Assembly: GCA_021464415.1 (NCBI GenBank)
Contig: JAKCWG010000640.1
Location: forward strand, 36,001-100,000
Origin: Lonicera japonica
Lineage: Eukaryota > Streptophyta > Magnoliopsida > Dipsacales > Caprifoliaceae
Direction of reading: 5' to 3'
DNA: 64,000 nt
Shown: positions 33,520 to 45,229 of the stretch, piece after piece
Position numbering within the stretch: the first letter of the stretch is position 1
How the letters are laid out: each line of letters begins with the position of its first letter
Notes under the pieces: model-generated
What the model was told of the DNA's origin: nothing
Seen by the model: the letters and a program-made list of their open reading frames with translations, nothing else
Databases searched by the model: none
Translations under genes and position numbers: made by a program

Positions 33520-36127
33520 CTAGTTGCAAACCCGTGCGATGCACGGGTGGTTTAAAAATAAAGTAATTAAAAAAATGAAGATATTTCGTTTCAAAGTGTT
33601 ACAAATCTTAATTAAGCACTAATTCAATAGTAGGCAATCCACATCAAAGCCAATGAAAAGTTGTGTAAGCAAACATATAAGGAAAATCTCTTAAAAATAT
33701 ACACGAACCATTCATACAGATTGATTCCGACCCCTTAGATCCTTGAGGTTACAAAATTTTAAATTTCCATGCAACCAACTAAGACTTGCATAACCCCTCA
33801 GATCATTCAGGTTACAATTTTTCTTTTTCTTTTTTTGTGAACCACAATTAAGACATGCATAAAAATTCAAAAAATGAGACTAACTATTATTTAAAACATA
33901 TATGCTAATAATTTCACATTGCGTTTGCATCATTTGTTTTCTTAGAAAACCATTTCACCTCCTAGCTCTGGGAATCTGGATTATGGTGGGTTCATAGTAA
34001 AATTGAGTAAGTAGAATGGAGAATCAGGCAAATAATATTATACTTGTAATCTTCCTTGTAAATCCATCAGAATTTGTTCCACTGAGAGGAATTGAGGAGC
34101 CATTGATTTAACAAAGAACAATATATATTTGAAAATAGAAAGGAACATTACGAAATTTTACCAGCTTACCTGTAAAGTGAAAAAGAAAAATTATTTGCAT
34201 CTTTCCCTGTCTCAAGATAAGAAATAATGAAATAGTGATTTTCTAGATTCATTCAAAAGACAAATTATAAAAAGTGACAAAGAAGAGTATCCTAAAAATA
34301 TATCATGTGTCCCAAACACAAATATTAGTAAACCGTAGAATTGAAATTAAAGGCTTCAATTTCAATTTTTTTGGTTCGATGGAAAAAACTATTTAGGATT
34401 TGGATTTGAATTGAATTACAATTCCAAACCTTCCAATTCCAAAAAACCAATTCCAAAGTAAAAGCAGTATTTTTCTCATGGGATTGGGTACAGGATACAA
34501 AGCCGATGCATGTTCCTTCTCCATCCTCCAATCATAAATGTGTGTAACAAAATGAAGAAAACTTTAACTTCAAAATCCAATATACATTGTTGACGGAATT
34601 ATAGGATGGTTCATTTTTATTTATTCTATTATCATGCCAAGGGCTAATTAAGGACACCAGTAGAAAGTTCTAAACTCTTCCCAGGATTCTAAGTGAATTT
34701 TTTACAGCCATGCAAACAACATAATTCCTATGTTTGGACCTCCATTTTTATACAATTTCACTTCTGTAGAATTAGAATTCTAATTGAATTTCACTTCCAT
34801 GAATCCAAACACTATAAATTTTCACTTCTATATAAAATTTCATTTAAGTGTTTTATGGACATCGTTGATGTACAACTTATAATTGGCACCTAATTGACGT
34901 TCTTTTTGTTCTATGGAGAAAATCAACATACAATTGATTTTGAGAGACAAATAAAGTACCTTGGTTATACCACTTTTATCATTTCCTTGATGAATGTCCT
35001 TACTCAATCTAAAATAGGAATCATCTGTTAGATCTCCTTTGGAGGAAGAAGTATTGTTTAGGCTTCAATCATTGGTTTAATTCATCCATAATTGATTTAA
35101 CGAAGTGCTTTGATTCAGAAACGAAATATACAGTTCTCAGTTCCTCACTTAAAATCCAAATTCCCTACAAAACCCCATGACTAATTACTCTATACTTGAG
35201 TATATATAATTGAAGAGAGAGGGAGGAGGGCGCAATACCTTGGAAATAGAAACAGTTAATGTCGATGTTAGCAATGATCCTCGAATTAAATGATTGCGGT
35301 CGCAACACCGGTACCGTCCATAGGGTTGGAACAAAGGTTTATAGTAACTATAATTTTGAGATGGTGAAGTACAAATTGAGGGAAAAGAGGGCGATGCAAG
35401 AGGAAAAAGAATCAATGCAGGTTGTGAGATAACTGGTAGAGAAATCACTTTTTGATCGAAATTCTGCATTTAAGTGAAGGGAAAGGAAAACTGCTAAAGA
35501 AAGAGATGGAAGCCCTAAAAATATATAAATATATACATATATATATAGGGAAAATTTCAGGTGCGGATTACTGTTCACGGATGAACAGTACGGATTGGTC
35601 CATTTGGCATGCTTCCCGATGGAATTTTTCGATGAAATTTTGTGGGGATGTTCTTCATCGTGTCTAGAACATCTCCACCAAATTTTATCAAAAAATTCAA
35701 CCGGGAAATGGGTTAACTACGCGATTGAAAAATATTGGATTTTATAAATCTATTTCTGGACCAATATTTTTCAATCGCGTAGTTAACCCACTTCCCGGTT
35801 GAATTTTTTGATGAAATTTGGTGAAGATGTTCTAGACACGATGAAGAACATCCCCACAAAATTTCATCAAAAAATTCCATCAGGAAGCGTGCCAAATGGA
35901 CCAATCTGTACTGTTCATCCGTGAACAGTAATCCGTATAGGAAATGGACTCATATATATATATGATGGAAAGGGAAGAAACCGCTGATTTTGAAACGGCG
36001 ATTACAGTAACTGTCGTGATGGTTGGAAATAAATTACTGTAGAAAGAAAAAGAAAAAATAAAATAAAGGCAGCTTTCCGATTGACACATAGCAAAGAAAA
36101 GCTTCCGTTTTAGTATTATTTTATAGA
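33520..36127 (-). mobile_element. Non-autonomous Helitron, both ends resolved
   Basis: On the minus strand the element starts TCTATAAAATAATACT at 36127 and ends with a 7-bp hairpin (CCCGTGC, loop ATC, GCACGGG; + strand 33531-33547), then TTTGCAACTAG at 33520. It is inserted between A and T as Helitrons require: A outside the TC end, T outside the CTAG end. It is 2,608 bp, with no Rep/helicase, so it is mobilised in trans. It carries a large hairpin element at 35565-35935. The same hairpin design ends the Helitron at 16021 but the stem sequence differs. Confidence 0.85.
35565..35935. repeat. 371-bp near-perfect hairpin (MITE) inside the Helitron
   Basis: Left arm 35565-35738 and right arm 35761-35935 are reverse complements with about ten differences, separated by a 22-bp loop. 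Ends begin CGGATTACTGTTCACGG. Landmarks such as GAACATCTCCACCAAATTTT and ACTACGCGATTGAAAAATAT appear in both arms. A transcript from either strand would fold into one long stem of about 174 bp. No coding content; ORFs across it are by-products. Confidence 0.92.
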
Positions 36128-37557
36128 TGTTCCAGTGGTAGTTTTAATACAGGCGTCTGTTTGGCCAGAATTTCCTTTTACCCCTTGTTTCTTCTGTTCT
36201 TTCTCTCTCAACTAAATCTATCGTTTTCTGTTCTCAAAACCCTAACATCACTATCCATATCCTAATATCAGTAATCATCTTTACATGAAGAAAACCTACG
36301 CTATCATTGCTTTCGGTCAACCCACTGTTACTGTCGTCGTCGATCAATACCTTGCCAGATTTTTGAAAATAATTCTTCAACAAGGATTCTCTTTCTAGGA
36401 CGCAAATCCGATTACACAATTGCCATTAATTGTTACTGTTCCTTCTTTGTTTGATATTTCTCATGAATTTGTATAATTTAAGCAATCTCCAACAAAATAA
36501 TCGGTTTAGTTTATATTATGTGGTGCGTATTTAGTCTCCCTATAACTATCCATACACTGTGTATTTGAACTTTAAATTTCATCATGTTGAAATCAAAATC
36601 GAAAAGTGGTAAATATTTGGACATAAGAGATAAAAAATTAAAAATGTATTTGGATTAATTGTGATGATAGGTTTAAATTGCTTGAATTAATGTATATAAA
36701 TTGTGTTACTTTGTAGATTTCTTCATACATATATATATAAAATTTTGGGCGTGTGGACGTGGTATTTGACTACCGCAGGTGGTGGGGTGTTTTTGTTGTC
36801 ATTAGTAACCTTCATTTGTTTTTTAGAATTTTCAGTTTCCTATTGAATTTTTTTGGTAAACATTTTAAGAAAATGGATAATTATTTTTTTCTACAAATGA
36901 TTTAAATTCATCTGCATCGTCGTCTTGTAATTGTCTTAATGTTTTTTGGTCAAAGCTTGGAAAGTTATGCATGCCGAGGACAATTTATGTTCTGCAGATT
37001 TATCATTTTTGTTTGGCGTCGGTGTGTGCTTAAATGCTATCTCCACTTCTTCTAATCCAACTCGATATGTTCTGCAGATTGCTTGTCGGTGACCGATCGA
37101 GGTCTAGATTGGACTTTGAACCATCAGCCCATGCTCTTTGGAACTACTTTGAGAATACTTGCAAGTCACCAACAATTGACCATCTGAGTAGGGATATTTT
37201 AGATTAATTAGTTTATCAACCTTTTTATTTTATTCATTCATTATTAATTAGAAAAAAAAAAATTTAACAGAATTTACTGGTGAATATTGGGAAATGATCG
37301 AGCATGTATGACATGTGCGTTAACTTTGTTAAAATATATATTATAGAAAAAAGGGTAATGTATTGGTGCAAAGTTCTAAAATGTTGTTGTTCAAAGGAGT
37401 TTAGTGTTTGGCTTTATAGTTATGGGGCAAATTGCTAAAAGTAAATTAATTAATGGAAATTTGAATCCTTAATTACTTCCCTTCCCTAAGCTTAGCATCA
37501 GTTAGCAATACCACGGTGTTACAAGACTATGTTACAAGACTATTAACAAAGAAAAAG
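36128..37557. other. Spacer with leader-like and exon-like fragments
   Basis: 36170-36260 is a C/T-rich leader-like stretch (TTTCTCTCTCAACTAAATC, AAAACCCTAACATC). At 37077-37201 an open piece after CTGCAG reads LVGDRSRSRLDFEPSAHALW and on to SRDILD before a stop. The family was not recognised. Either could be a relic of a host gene. Nothing else supportable. Confidence 0.3.
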
Positions 37558-38511
37558 GAGTAAATGACACCACAAGCCTTTAAATTATATCTTAAGTTTC
37601 AATTAAACCCTTAAACTCAATTTTGTATCAATTGAGCCCTTAAACTATTCAAATTGAACACTAATGGCCCTTCCGTCCAAATTATCCGTTAAATCAAATG
37701 GATTGATTATTTTTTTGGTCATTAATAAAGTTAATTGAAAAAAAGGGATGAAAATTAGAAGAAGAAAGAGAAAGAAGTAAAATAATTTAGAAAATCATAA
37801 CTTAGAAAACCCAAAATAAGAGATTTATGTATAAATTTGCACACACATATATAAATAGATGGTTCATAAATAAGTGTATTAATTAAATGAGTTTTATTTC
37901 AATAATACATATATATATATATATGGGTTCACATATATATACACACATGTATAAGTGATCAAAATTAATTGGTGCGGATGAATTGTCAATTTAGATTATT
38001 GGGGGGGGGGAGGGTTTGATCTATATGTGTGTATATATATGTGAACCCATATATATATGTATCATTGAAATAAAACTTATTTAATTGATGCACTTATCTA
38101 TGTAAATATGTATATAAATTTCTTATTTTGGGTTTTCTAAGTTATGATTTTTGTGATTTGTACAACAAAAATAAAGATTGAAGAAGTAGGATGGCAGGGG
38201 CGAGAAGAATTGGCTTGATATTTTAACAAAATAATTAATGTTATTGTAGCACTTCAATAACAATCCTTAAGTATTCCATATATTTTTCTAAATTATTTTG
38301 CTTGTTTGTCTTTCTTCTTCTAATTTTCTTGCAATTAACTTTATTAATGGCCAAAAAACTCATCAATTCGTTTGATTTAACAGAGGATTTGGATGGAAGG
38401 GCCATCGGTGTTCAATTTGAATAGTTTAAGGGCTCAATTAACACAAAATTGAATTTAGGGGTTTAATTGAAACTTATGATATAGTTTGAGGGCCTTTGGT
38501 GTTATTTACTC
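37558..38511. mobile_element. Mutator-type foldback element, 954 bp, 9-bp target duplication
   Basis: Long inverted arms starting GAGTAAATGACACC (left) and ending GGTGTTATTTACTC (right), flanked by AAGAAAAAG (37549-37557) and AAGAAAAGG (38512-38520), a 9-bp duplication with one mismatch. Homology between the arms runs through most of the element, with the centre near 38000 (a 10-G run). There is no transposase, so it is a non-autonomous MULE with long terminal inverted repeats. Confidence 0.9.
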
Positions 38512-39066
38512 AAGAAAAGGCTACTTCGAGCCTAGCCCACTAAAAGGAACAACCCCCGCATGGGATACAAGCAATGGTTGCTGCGCGCGGCAAAATTATT
38601 TATTGATTTATGTATTTCTCCGTGGTTTAGTTTAGTAATTCTTGTATGGTTGTAACATTTAATGCTATCCCGACCAACTGTCCTTGTAAGAAAGAGATTT
38701 TGGGCTATATCCTCATGAACAAGGTATCAACCCATTATTGTTTGTGGTGGCAATCTGCGTGATTCATGTGTTCTCGAACCTCGTTTTTCTTAAGAAAATG
38801 CAAAATTCATGTTATGATAATCAAAAAAATATTAAACTCTCCACACCGTACGTTGTGTTTGAATCTCTATCTCTCTCTTGAATAAATGAAAGAAATAAAC
38901 AAGATTTTGGTAATACTACATATTATGATAATCCGATTTATTGCACAGATAAGCAAAAACGGAAACTCGTGTTAAAAGAAAAACACTATTAAAAAATTAT
39001 AATTTAATAATGTATAAAGTGTTTTAGCACTTTATCACTTTGTTGTGTCGTGATATTTCACATAAG
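38512..39066. other. Spacer, no gene seen
   Basis: Non-coding AT-rich sequence up to the start of the tandem duplication. Confidence 0.4.
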
Positions 39067-39443
39067 GTAAAATGGCCTATGCAACGTAATCAAAATATAT
39101 ATATACACTACTCATAATCAAGTTTAACAGTGCTAGAATTTAATTAGAAAAAAAAAAGGGTTTTTTTTTCAATAAATTAAAATTTGTAATAAAGTGAGTT
39201 TAGAGTGTTTGTGTTTATATTATTTATTATTTATTTTCTCAAAGTATAAAGTTAAAATGGATGCCAATCCCATATTTACACGTACTGGAATATGGAAGAG
39301 AAAATAAAGTTACCATACATAGGTTATCAGTATGTGCTTCAAGCTCATTTAAAATCTACATTAGGTAAAATATTTGAATTATATAGCATTGAGAAGTAAA
39401 ACAACGCCGTGTGAATTAAAAAAATTAGAAATAAAAATACTTC

Positions 39444-40154
39444 TGTGGGGGGCTTAAAATAAAGTTCTCATTTGGGACAGACATACCGGGCCAAGCCCAA
39501 GTGGAAATTAGGAAGATTGCGATGTGATCAACAGTAGCCCAAAACTTGCAGCCGAGTATTTTTCAGCAAATACCTAAAGCGTCGATATGATCAATCCAGC
39601 CAATGAAGATAGGACATCTTTACTCACAGCCATATTTAGTGCTATTTGCTGAGATAGGCGTTGGAGCCAATGACCAACGGACACCAGGAAAGTGTAAAGT
39701 TTGTTTTTAGATAAGGATATACCCCCACGTAAAAAGTGCTAAATTGATACCCAAGTTATACTCTTGATGGTTTGTTTACTGTTATCCTAATGGGCACTGT
39801 GACCCTAATTCTATACATATAAATAGAAAAGGATAGCACATTTAGCAATGATCAAACTCTCATTATCCTACACTCACTCCTACATATTCTCTCAAAGAGA
39901 AAATCCACATTATTGTATTTACTTTGAGTAAGATCATTAGAGCCAACTGAAGAACGTACACACACAAGGGATGACATATTGCCGAATTGGGAATAATAGA
40001 CACTGGAGGTACCTACCCCACAATCAAATGTGGTTTTAATTGGAGTTGTTATTTTATTGTTCAAGTTTATCACCTTTGTCATATATGATTGCAAAATTAT
40101 TTTTTTGGGCTGATTCTCTTTTTATTGAGCTTGGTCAGATTTCTACCACCCACA
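39444..40154 (+). mobile_element. Solo LTR, 711 bp, in copy A
   Basis: Begins TGTGGGGGGCTTAAAAT and ends CTACCACCCACA. Flanks are ACTTC (39439-39443) and ACATC (40155-40159), a 5-bp duplication with one mismatch. Copy B has the empty site (AAAAATACATCTCACAC at about 44029), which fixes both edges. A TATA-like ACATATAAATAG lies at about 39815, so the LTR is probably on the + strand. Superfamily unassigned. Confidence 0.9.
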
Positions 40155-40351
40155 ACATCTCACACTTTTATTAGAAAGTTGTTTTAAGTTGTATTGAATA
40201 GGTTATTTCTAAGCGAACCCGTTGTAGTAATATTGCGTCATCGCCCTTCACTTTTTACTTATCTTTATTATGTTAATTTATACACGACTGACAAGTGTTG
40301 TACGATTTTAATTGAAGAATATGACTGATAAGTATATCAAGTCTGTCTTTT

Positions 40352-40552
40352 AATAATGTGCGTGTGTAGAATTAAGCTCCTTTACTTTAGGAAAAATATT
40401 TGAACTAACTAACATTAAGGCTAGGAATCAAACAATTCCCATGTGGATAAATCTTTTAATAATGTGTGTGTAGAATTAAGCTCATTTACTTTAGGAAAAA
40501 TATTTGAAGTAACTAGCATTAAGGCATCAAACAATTCCCATGTGGATAAAAA
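40352..40552. repeat. 100-bp tandem duplication within copy A
   Basis: CTTTTAATAATGTG, AGAATTAAGCTC and CAAACAATTCCCATGTGGAT occur twice in order, about 100 bp apart. Copy B has only one, at about 44326. Confidence 0.85.
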
Positions 40553-40776
40553 GATTAGAAAAAAATAAGCTAGTTTCTACGCAGCCACCCTTAAAACAAT
40601 AACCGACAGCCTTATTTCAGGTGGACCCCACATTAGTAATATTGTGTCGTCACCAGTGGCGTAGCCAGGAATTTATACCCGGGGGTGCGCAATTTCTCTA
40701 AACTCAAAAGCTAAAATAATAATAATATAAATATGAAATTCTTACATCAACAAAAGTACTAAAATATAAAAATTAC

Positions 40777-40893
40777 CTACAACAATCCTTTTCGAGACTT
40801 CATATTTTGAAAACGTTGAATGACATCTTCGTTATCAAATAAAGCTACATTTTGAGGATTGGAGGAGGAGCTTGTTCCAATTTTGCTATATTA
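40777..40893 (-). pseudogene. Possible hAT transposase C-terminal tail
   Basis: On the minus strand an open segment reads IGTSSSSNPQNVALF then DNEDVIQRFQNMKSRKGLL before a stop at 40777-40779. The VIQRF-x-N-x-KSRK ending resembles C-termini of plant TTF-type hAT-derived proteins. No dimerisation domain remains. Low confidence as homology is from memory. Confidence 0.35.
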
Positions 40894-41149
40894 CTTCTTC
40901 ATTTTAAACTCAGCCCTATACAATTAATTAAACAATTAATATACAATTAACTAAAGAGTCTAATAATTAACTAAATCAAATAAAGCCTTAAAATCAAAAA
41001 ATACGAGTATTAATCTCTCTTTCCAACAATTAATATTTATTGGCTTTCATTTAGATTCATTACTCTCTCAAATATAAATTATGAAATAAAATTAGCCATA
41101 TCGCCTATATCCATTCATAATTTTATACACAAAATTGAACCTTAAAATC

Positions 41150-41335
41150 AACCCTAGAAAATTAAGCCCTAAAATCAAATATACAAAATTAAGCCCTAAA
41201 TCAAGCTCCAACAAAATTAAGCCCTAAAATCAAGATCCAATAAAATTAAGCCCTATAAAATTAAGCCATAAATTCAACCCTACAAAATTTTGCCCTAAAA
41301 TTAACCTTACAAAATTAAGCCCTAAAATCAAGCTT
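41150..41335. repeat. Tandem repeat AAATTAAGCCCTAAAATCAA
   Basis: About eight imperfect copies of a 20-30-bp unit with a TTAAGCCCTAAA core, inside the hAT element. Confidence 0.85.
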
Positions 41336-42421
41336 CAACTAATTTTACACAATTACACATATATTGAGATCATATATGATATATCTATTCATAATTTATA
41401 ATATATATCATAAAAAATTTAGCATTTTTTGCTATAAAAAGAAAAGGAAAAGAAAAGGGATTTTTATTTACCTTGCTGGCTTGCTCCGTTGCTCACTTGC
41501 TCGGTACTCGGTAGTCTGCTGTCCAGGCGTGAGTGACTGAGTGCAGAGGCGTGAGTGCAGAGTGCGTATGAGAGAGAGAGAGAGAGAATGGCTTGCTGTG
41601 ACTGTGAGAGAGAAGAGAAGAGCTGCGTGTGTGTGCTGTGCGGAAGCAGGGAAATAAAATGAGAGGCAGAAGGGCTGAGAAAGCTAAAGAGCTGTTGGCT
41701 CTTTTAAGTTAACTTTATTTCTCAAAACCCCTCAACTATAAAACTAAGCATATAAGTCCCCAACCTTTTTTTTTTTTGAAAAAAAATCCGAAATGCTCGA
41801 GTGTGCGTCCGCACACCCTCGTACATTACTGGAGACGCCCCTGGTCGTCACCCTTCGCACTTTCACCTTTTTTTTCTTGTTTTTATATGCTGCACTTACC
41901 ACTTACCACTTACCACTTACCATATATGCATTGCATGTATAATAATATAGTTGACAAGTGTAATTGCCCTCTCTTCTCATTTCAAACCAGATATTGACAT
42001 ACATTTTTCTGAAATACGTTTACTGTTTATCGGCGACTCATATTAGAATAGTTTTAAATATCACTCAATCGGCAAGTTTCTATATCTCATATCCATTTTT
42101 GTTGTCTCGTTAAGTCCATCTATATAAACATATATAGTTATGTAATTGTTGCGTGTGTGCCTATATGTATGATGTTTGTGTGTTGAGATGTCCTTGGTAA
42201 CTCTTTATATTTACAAAGGTTGTTTATTTGTACTAAATGTATTCGCTCTACTTAATTTCAATACACTTTTTCCCCTTGAGTCTAGTTATATATAAACACG
42301 TAAACAATTTTCCTAGCTTTTGAAATTTAATTTAAAGTAGATAAGAGTCGGTCACAATTTTCTTTGTATTAGAACTTTTGTTTTTTAAGTATGAATATAA
42401 ATGCATATATGCTTCGAGTTA

Positions 42422-42805
42422 GGCTATAAAGAGTGATTTTTTCACTTCAGCTAAAAAAGGGGATTCATATTCGGAGGTGTAAATAAATGATTTAAAAAAA
42501 AAAAAAATTTGTAAAGATGATCTATATAGTGAGCAAATTACCTCTACCCAATTTCATAAGAAAACTCAACCTAAAAGTGGTGTATTGAAAAATTGATATA
42601 TATGTGCATTCTCAACTGTTGAAATTTTTGATGATCATCGCACTTACTTCTAGTTGAATTTTTTAATGAAATTCGGTGGAGATAATCTATTCATAACAAA
42701 GATCATATACACAAAATAAAAAAAAAACTATTCGTCAATTTACCAATCTAAATGGGAATCCCTTCTTTTTGCTAAAGTGAAGGAATCCCTCTTTAATTTA
42801 TAGCC
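42422..42805. mobile_element. MITE (TA target), 384 bp, in copy A
   Basis: Ends GGCTATAAAGAG and CTTTAATTTATAGCC (imperfect inverses), with further inverted similarity inward (TTCACTTCAGCTAAAAAA against TTTTTGCTAAAGTGAA). TA flanks both ends. Absent from copy B at the matching place. Its core is a diverged relative of the 35565-35935 hairpin (both have TTGAATTTTTTAATGAAATT-like arms). Confidence 0.75.
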
Positions 42806-43576
42806 TAGCTAATATAAATTCAAGTATGAATGCAAATATATATCTAGAAATAGCCATATATACCAATTAAAATTATAGGAAACGTCCCCCAGTGGAAAGC
42901 TTTAATTGCCATTTTTCTTAGAATTTGAATAAATACATCAATCCCCCCTATTTTTTTAGAGAAAAATAGAAGGAAAAAAAAACCTCTTGCATATATGGAT
43001 TTTAGTTAGAATTTGAACAATTTTAGTGATAAATTATGTACATACTTTTGTATAATAAATTATAAAAACTAATTACTACTGATTTCTCAAGTTTTTTAAC
43101 TCATAAAATTTGATTTGAAAATTTGAAAATCTAAATATATTAAATTGTGGCCAAACCGGAAAAATTCACATTCCCTCAAAAGATAGTAAATATTAAATGT
43201 GTATTTAAATATATGCATTTGTTGATATTTATTAAATTAGTTGCAATATTTATTAATTTATCTTTTGTAAAATGGCCTATGCAATTATAAAAATATATAC
43301 ATATACACTTCTCATAATGGATTTTAACAAGGCTAGAATTTAATTAGAAAAAGAGGTTTATTTTCCCAATAAATTAAAATTTGTAATAGTGTGATTTTAG
43401 TGTGTATGTAGTTCTATCATTATTTATTTTCTCAAAGACTATAAATTTGAAAGGGATGTGAATCCCATATTTACATTGGAATGGGGAAGAGAAAAAAAAG
43501 TTACCATATATAGGTTATCAATATGCGGTTCAACCTCATTTAAAATCCAGTTTAGGTAAATTATTTGAATTATATA

Positions 43577-43977
43577 TAGAGCAGTGGAATCGCAACTACT
43601 TTCTACCATAAGTTATGATGGATACTTCTTTAAATTAACACATTTTTAAGTTTCAAATTGTGATTTAACATTTTAATTATATTTACAATATGCTAAAAAA
43701 ACAACTGTTCAATTTGAGATTTTTTTCATAATTGAAATTATTTATTTTGATCTTTTAAGCAATATGGAGTATTAACTTTGGTGTGTGCTTGTATATCATA
43801 ATAAGTTACACCACACTATTATTTACCACAAATTAGCAATACTATCAAGTGTTTATTATATTAATTATCATATACATAGTTAATATAGTAATATTTGACG
43901 AATCATTGCCCCTAAACATAAAAAAATGTGCAAAATTAGAAAAGTATCCACCATAGGCTACCATTCCACTCCTCTTA
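43577..43977. mobile_element. Mutator-type MITE, 401 bp, 9-bp target duplication
   Basis: Ends TAGAGCAGTGGAAT and ATTCCACTCCTCTTA, imperfect inverses, with AATTATATA on both sides (43568-43576 and 43978-43986). Copy A has the unoccupied site (TTTGAATTATATAGCATT near 39375). Confidence 0.88.
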
Positions 43978-44183
43978 AATTATATAGCATTAAGTCAAAC
44001 AATGCCTTGTGAATAAAAAAATTAAAAATAAAAATACATCTCACACTCTTATTAGAAAGTTGTATTGATAGGTTATTTCTAAGTGAACCCACTAGTAGTA
44101 ATATTGCGTCATGACCCTTCACTTTTTACTTTTCTTTAGATACATATATATATATATATATATAATTTATACATGATCGACAA

Positions 44184-44306
44184 GAATCCCTGCGATATGG
44201 CCTGATGGTCGATCATCAAGCCATAAGGGTTTGTACCTTGAGAAAGGGCCGTGAGGTCCCAAGTTTGAGTATTAACACTTGCAGCTACCAAACTTAGCCA
44301 CACCAA
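44184..44306 (+). mobile_element. SINE-like insertion
   Basis: A-box-like TGGCCTGATGG (44198-44208) and B-box-like GGTCCCAAGTTTGAGT (44255-44270), 47 bp apart, in a piece of about 120 bp that copy A lacks. No poly(A) tail is obvious, so it is decayed or a different SINE family from the one at 18154. Confidence 0.55.
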
Positions 44307-45061
44307 CAAGTATATCAACTCTGTCTTTTAATAATTTGTGTGTGTGTAGAATTCAAGCTCATTTACTTTAGGTAAAATTAATATTTGAAGTAACTAGCAT
44401 TATGGCATCAAACAATTCCCATGTGAATAAAAAGATTAGAAAAAAATAAGCTATATAGTTTGGATGCAGCCACCCTTGAAACCATAACCGACAGTCTTTT
44501 TTTATGTGGATCCCACAATAGTAACATTGTGTCATCACCCTTCGCATTTTCACCTTTTATTTTGTTATTATATGTTCATTCATGCATGACCGACAAATGC
44601 TGCACTTACCAATTACCATATATGCATTATATAATAATATAGTTGACAAATGTAATTGCTCTCTTTATTTGAAACGAAGTATTAAATTTTATACCTTTTA
44701 TCTCTTCGCATAAATGCACACATCTTTGTTTCCCCCTCTCACTTAATCAACTTATATCTTTCTGAGATACATTTACTGTTTATCGGTCACTCATATCAGA
44801 ATAGTTTTGAATATCACTCAATCGGCAAGTTTCTTTATCTCATATCCATTTTAATTGTGTCGTTAAGTCCATCTATCTAAACATGTAAAGTTATATAATT
44901 GTTGTGTGTGTGCCTACATGTATGATGTTTGTGTGTTGATATGTCCTTGGTAACACTTTATATATCTAAAATTCACAGGAAAACTAGTCTAGATTTTTTA
45001 CAAAGGTTGTTTCTTTGCACCACATGTATTCGCTCTACTGAATTTCAATATACTTTTTTTT

Positions 45062-45229
45062 AGGGGTAGACTCAAGAATCTTCCAAGAGGTGAGCTAAAA
45101 TTTTACAAAAGAGTGGGCTTATATTAACTTATTTTTCTCTCTCTCTTATTTTTAACAAGTGCTAGTGGATTTTTCAAATTTTTTTCTTGAGCTGAAGCCC
45201 ACCCTATTCCCCCTTAGGTCCGTCCTTAG
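45062..45229. mobile_element. Small hAT-like MITE in copy B
   Basis: About 168 bp between two TTTTT runs, with weak inverse ends (AGGGGTAGAC and GTCCGTCCTTA). Copy A lacks it at ATACACTTTTTCCCCTT. Superfamily is a guess; the insertion itself is clear from the empty site. Confidence 0.6.

Larger units (their letters stand above)
40654..41843 (-). mobile_element. hAT-type element, 1,190 bp, 8-bp target duplication GTCGTCAC
   Basis: Terminal inverted repeats CAGTGGCGTAGCCAGG (left) and CAGGGGCGTCTCCAG (right, reverse complement), with GTCGTCAC on both sides (40646-40653 and 41844-41851). An 8-bp duplication and CAG-GGCG ends are diagnostic of hAT. Copy B carries the empty site (GTGTCATCACCCTTCGC). 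The interior holds a possible transposase tail and an AAATTAAGCCCTAAA tandem repeat. Confidence 0.93.
39067..43266. repeat. Tandem duplication, copy A (upstream of the RING gene)
   Basis: Starts GTAAAATGGCCTATGC and ends TTTATTAATTTATCTTTT, immediately followed by copy B with the same start. Stripping out three later insertions (solo LTR, hAT, MITE) leaves about 1.9 kb, the same as copy B without its own. It also has a 100-bp internal tandem duplication (40352-40552) that copy B lacks. No gene; the non-coding body includes CACCCTTC and ACTTACCATATATGC landmarks shared with copy B. Confidence 0.85.

Noticed and set aside
35713..36089. ORFs over the hairpin, some with cysteine and serine runs
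   Set aside because: They read the two arms of the inverted repeat in opposite directions and are by-products.
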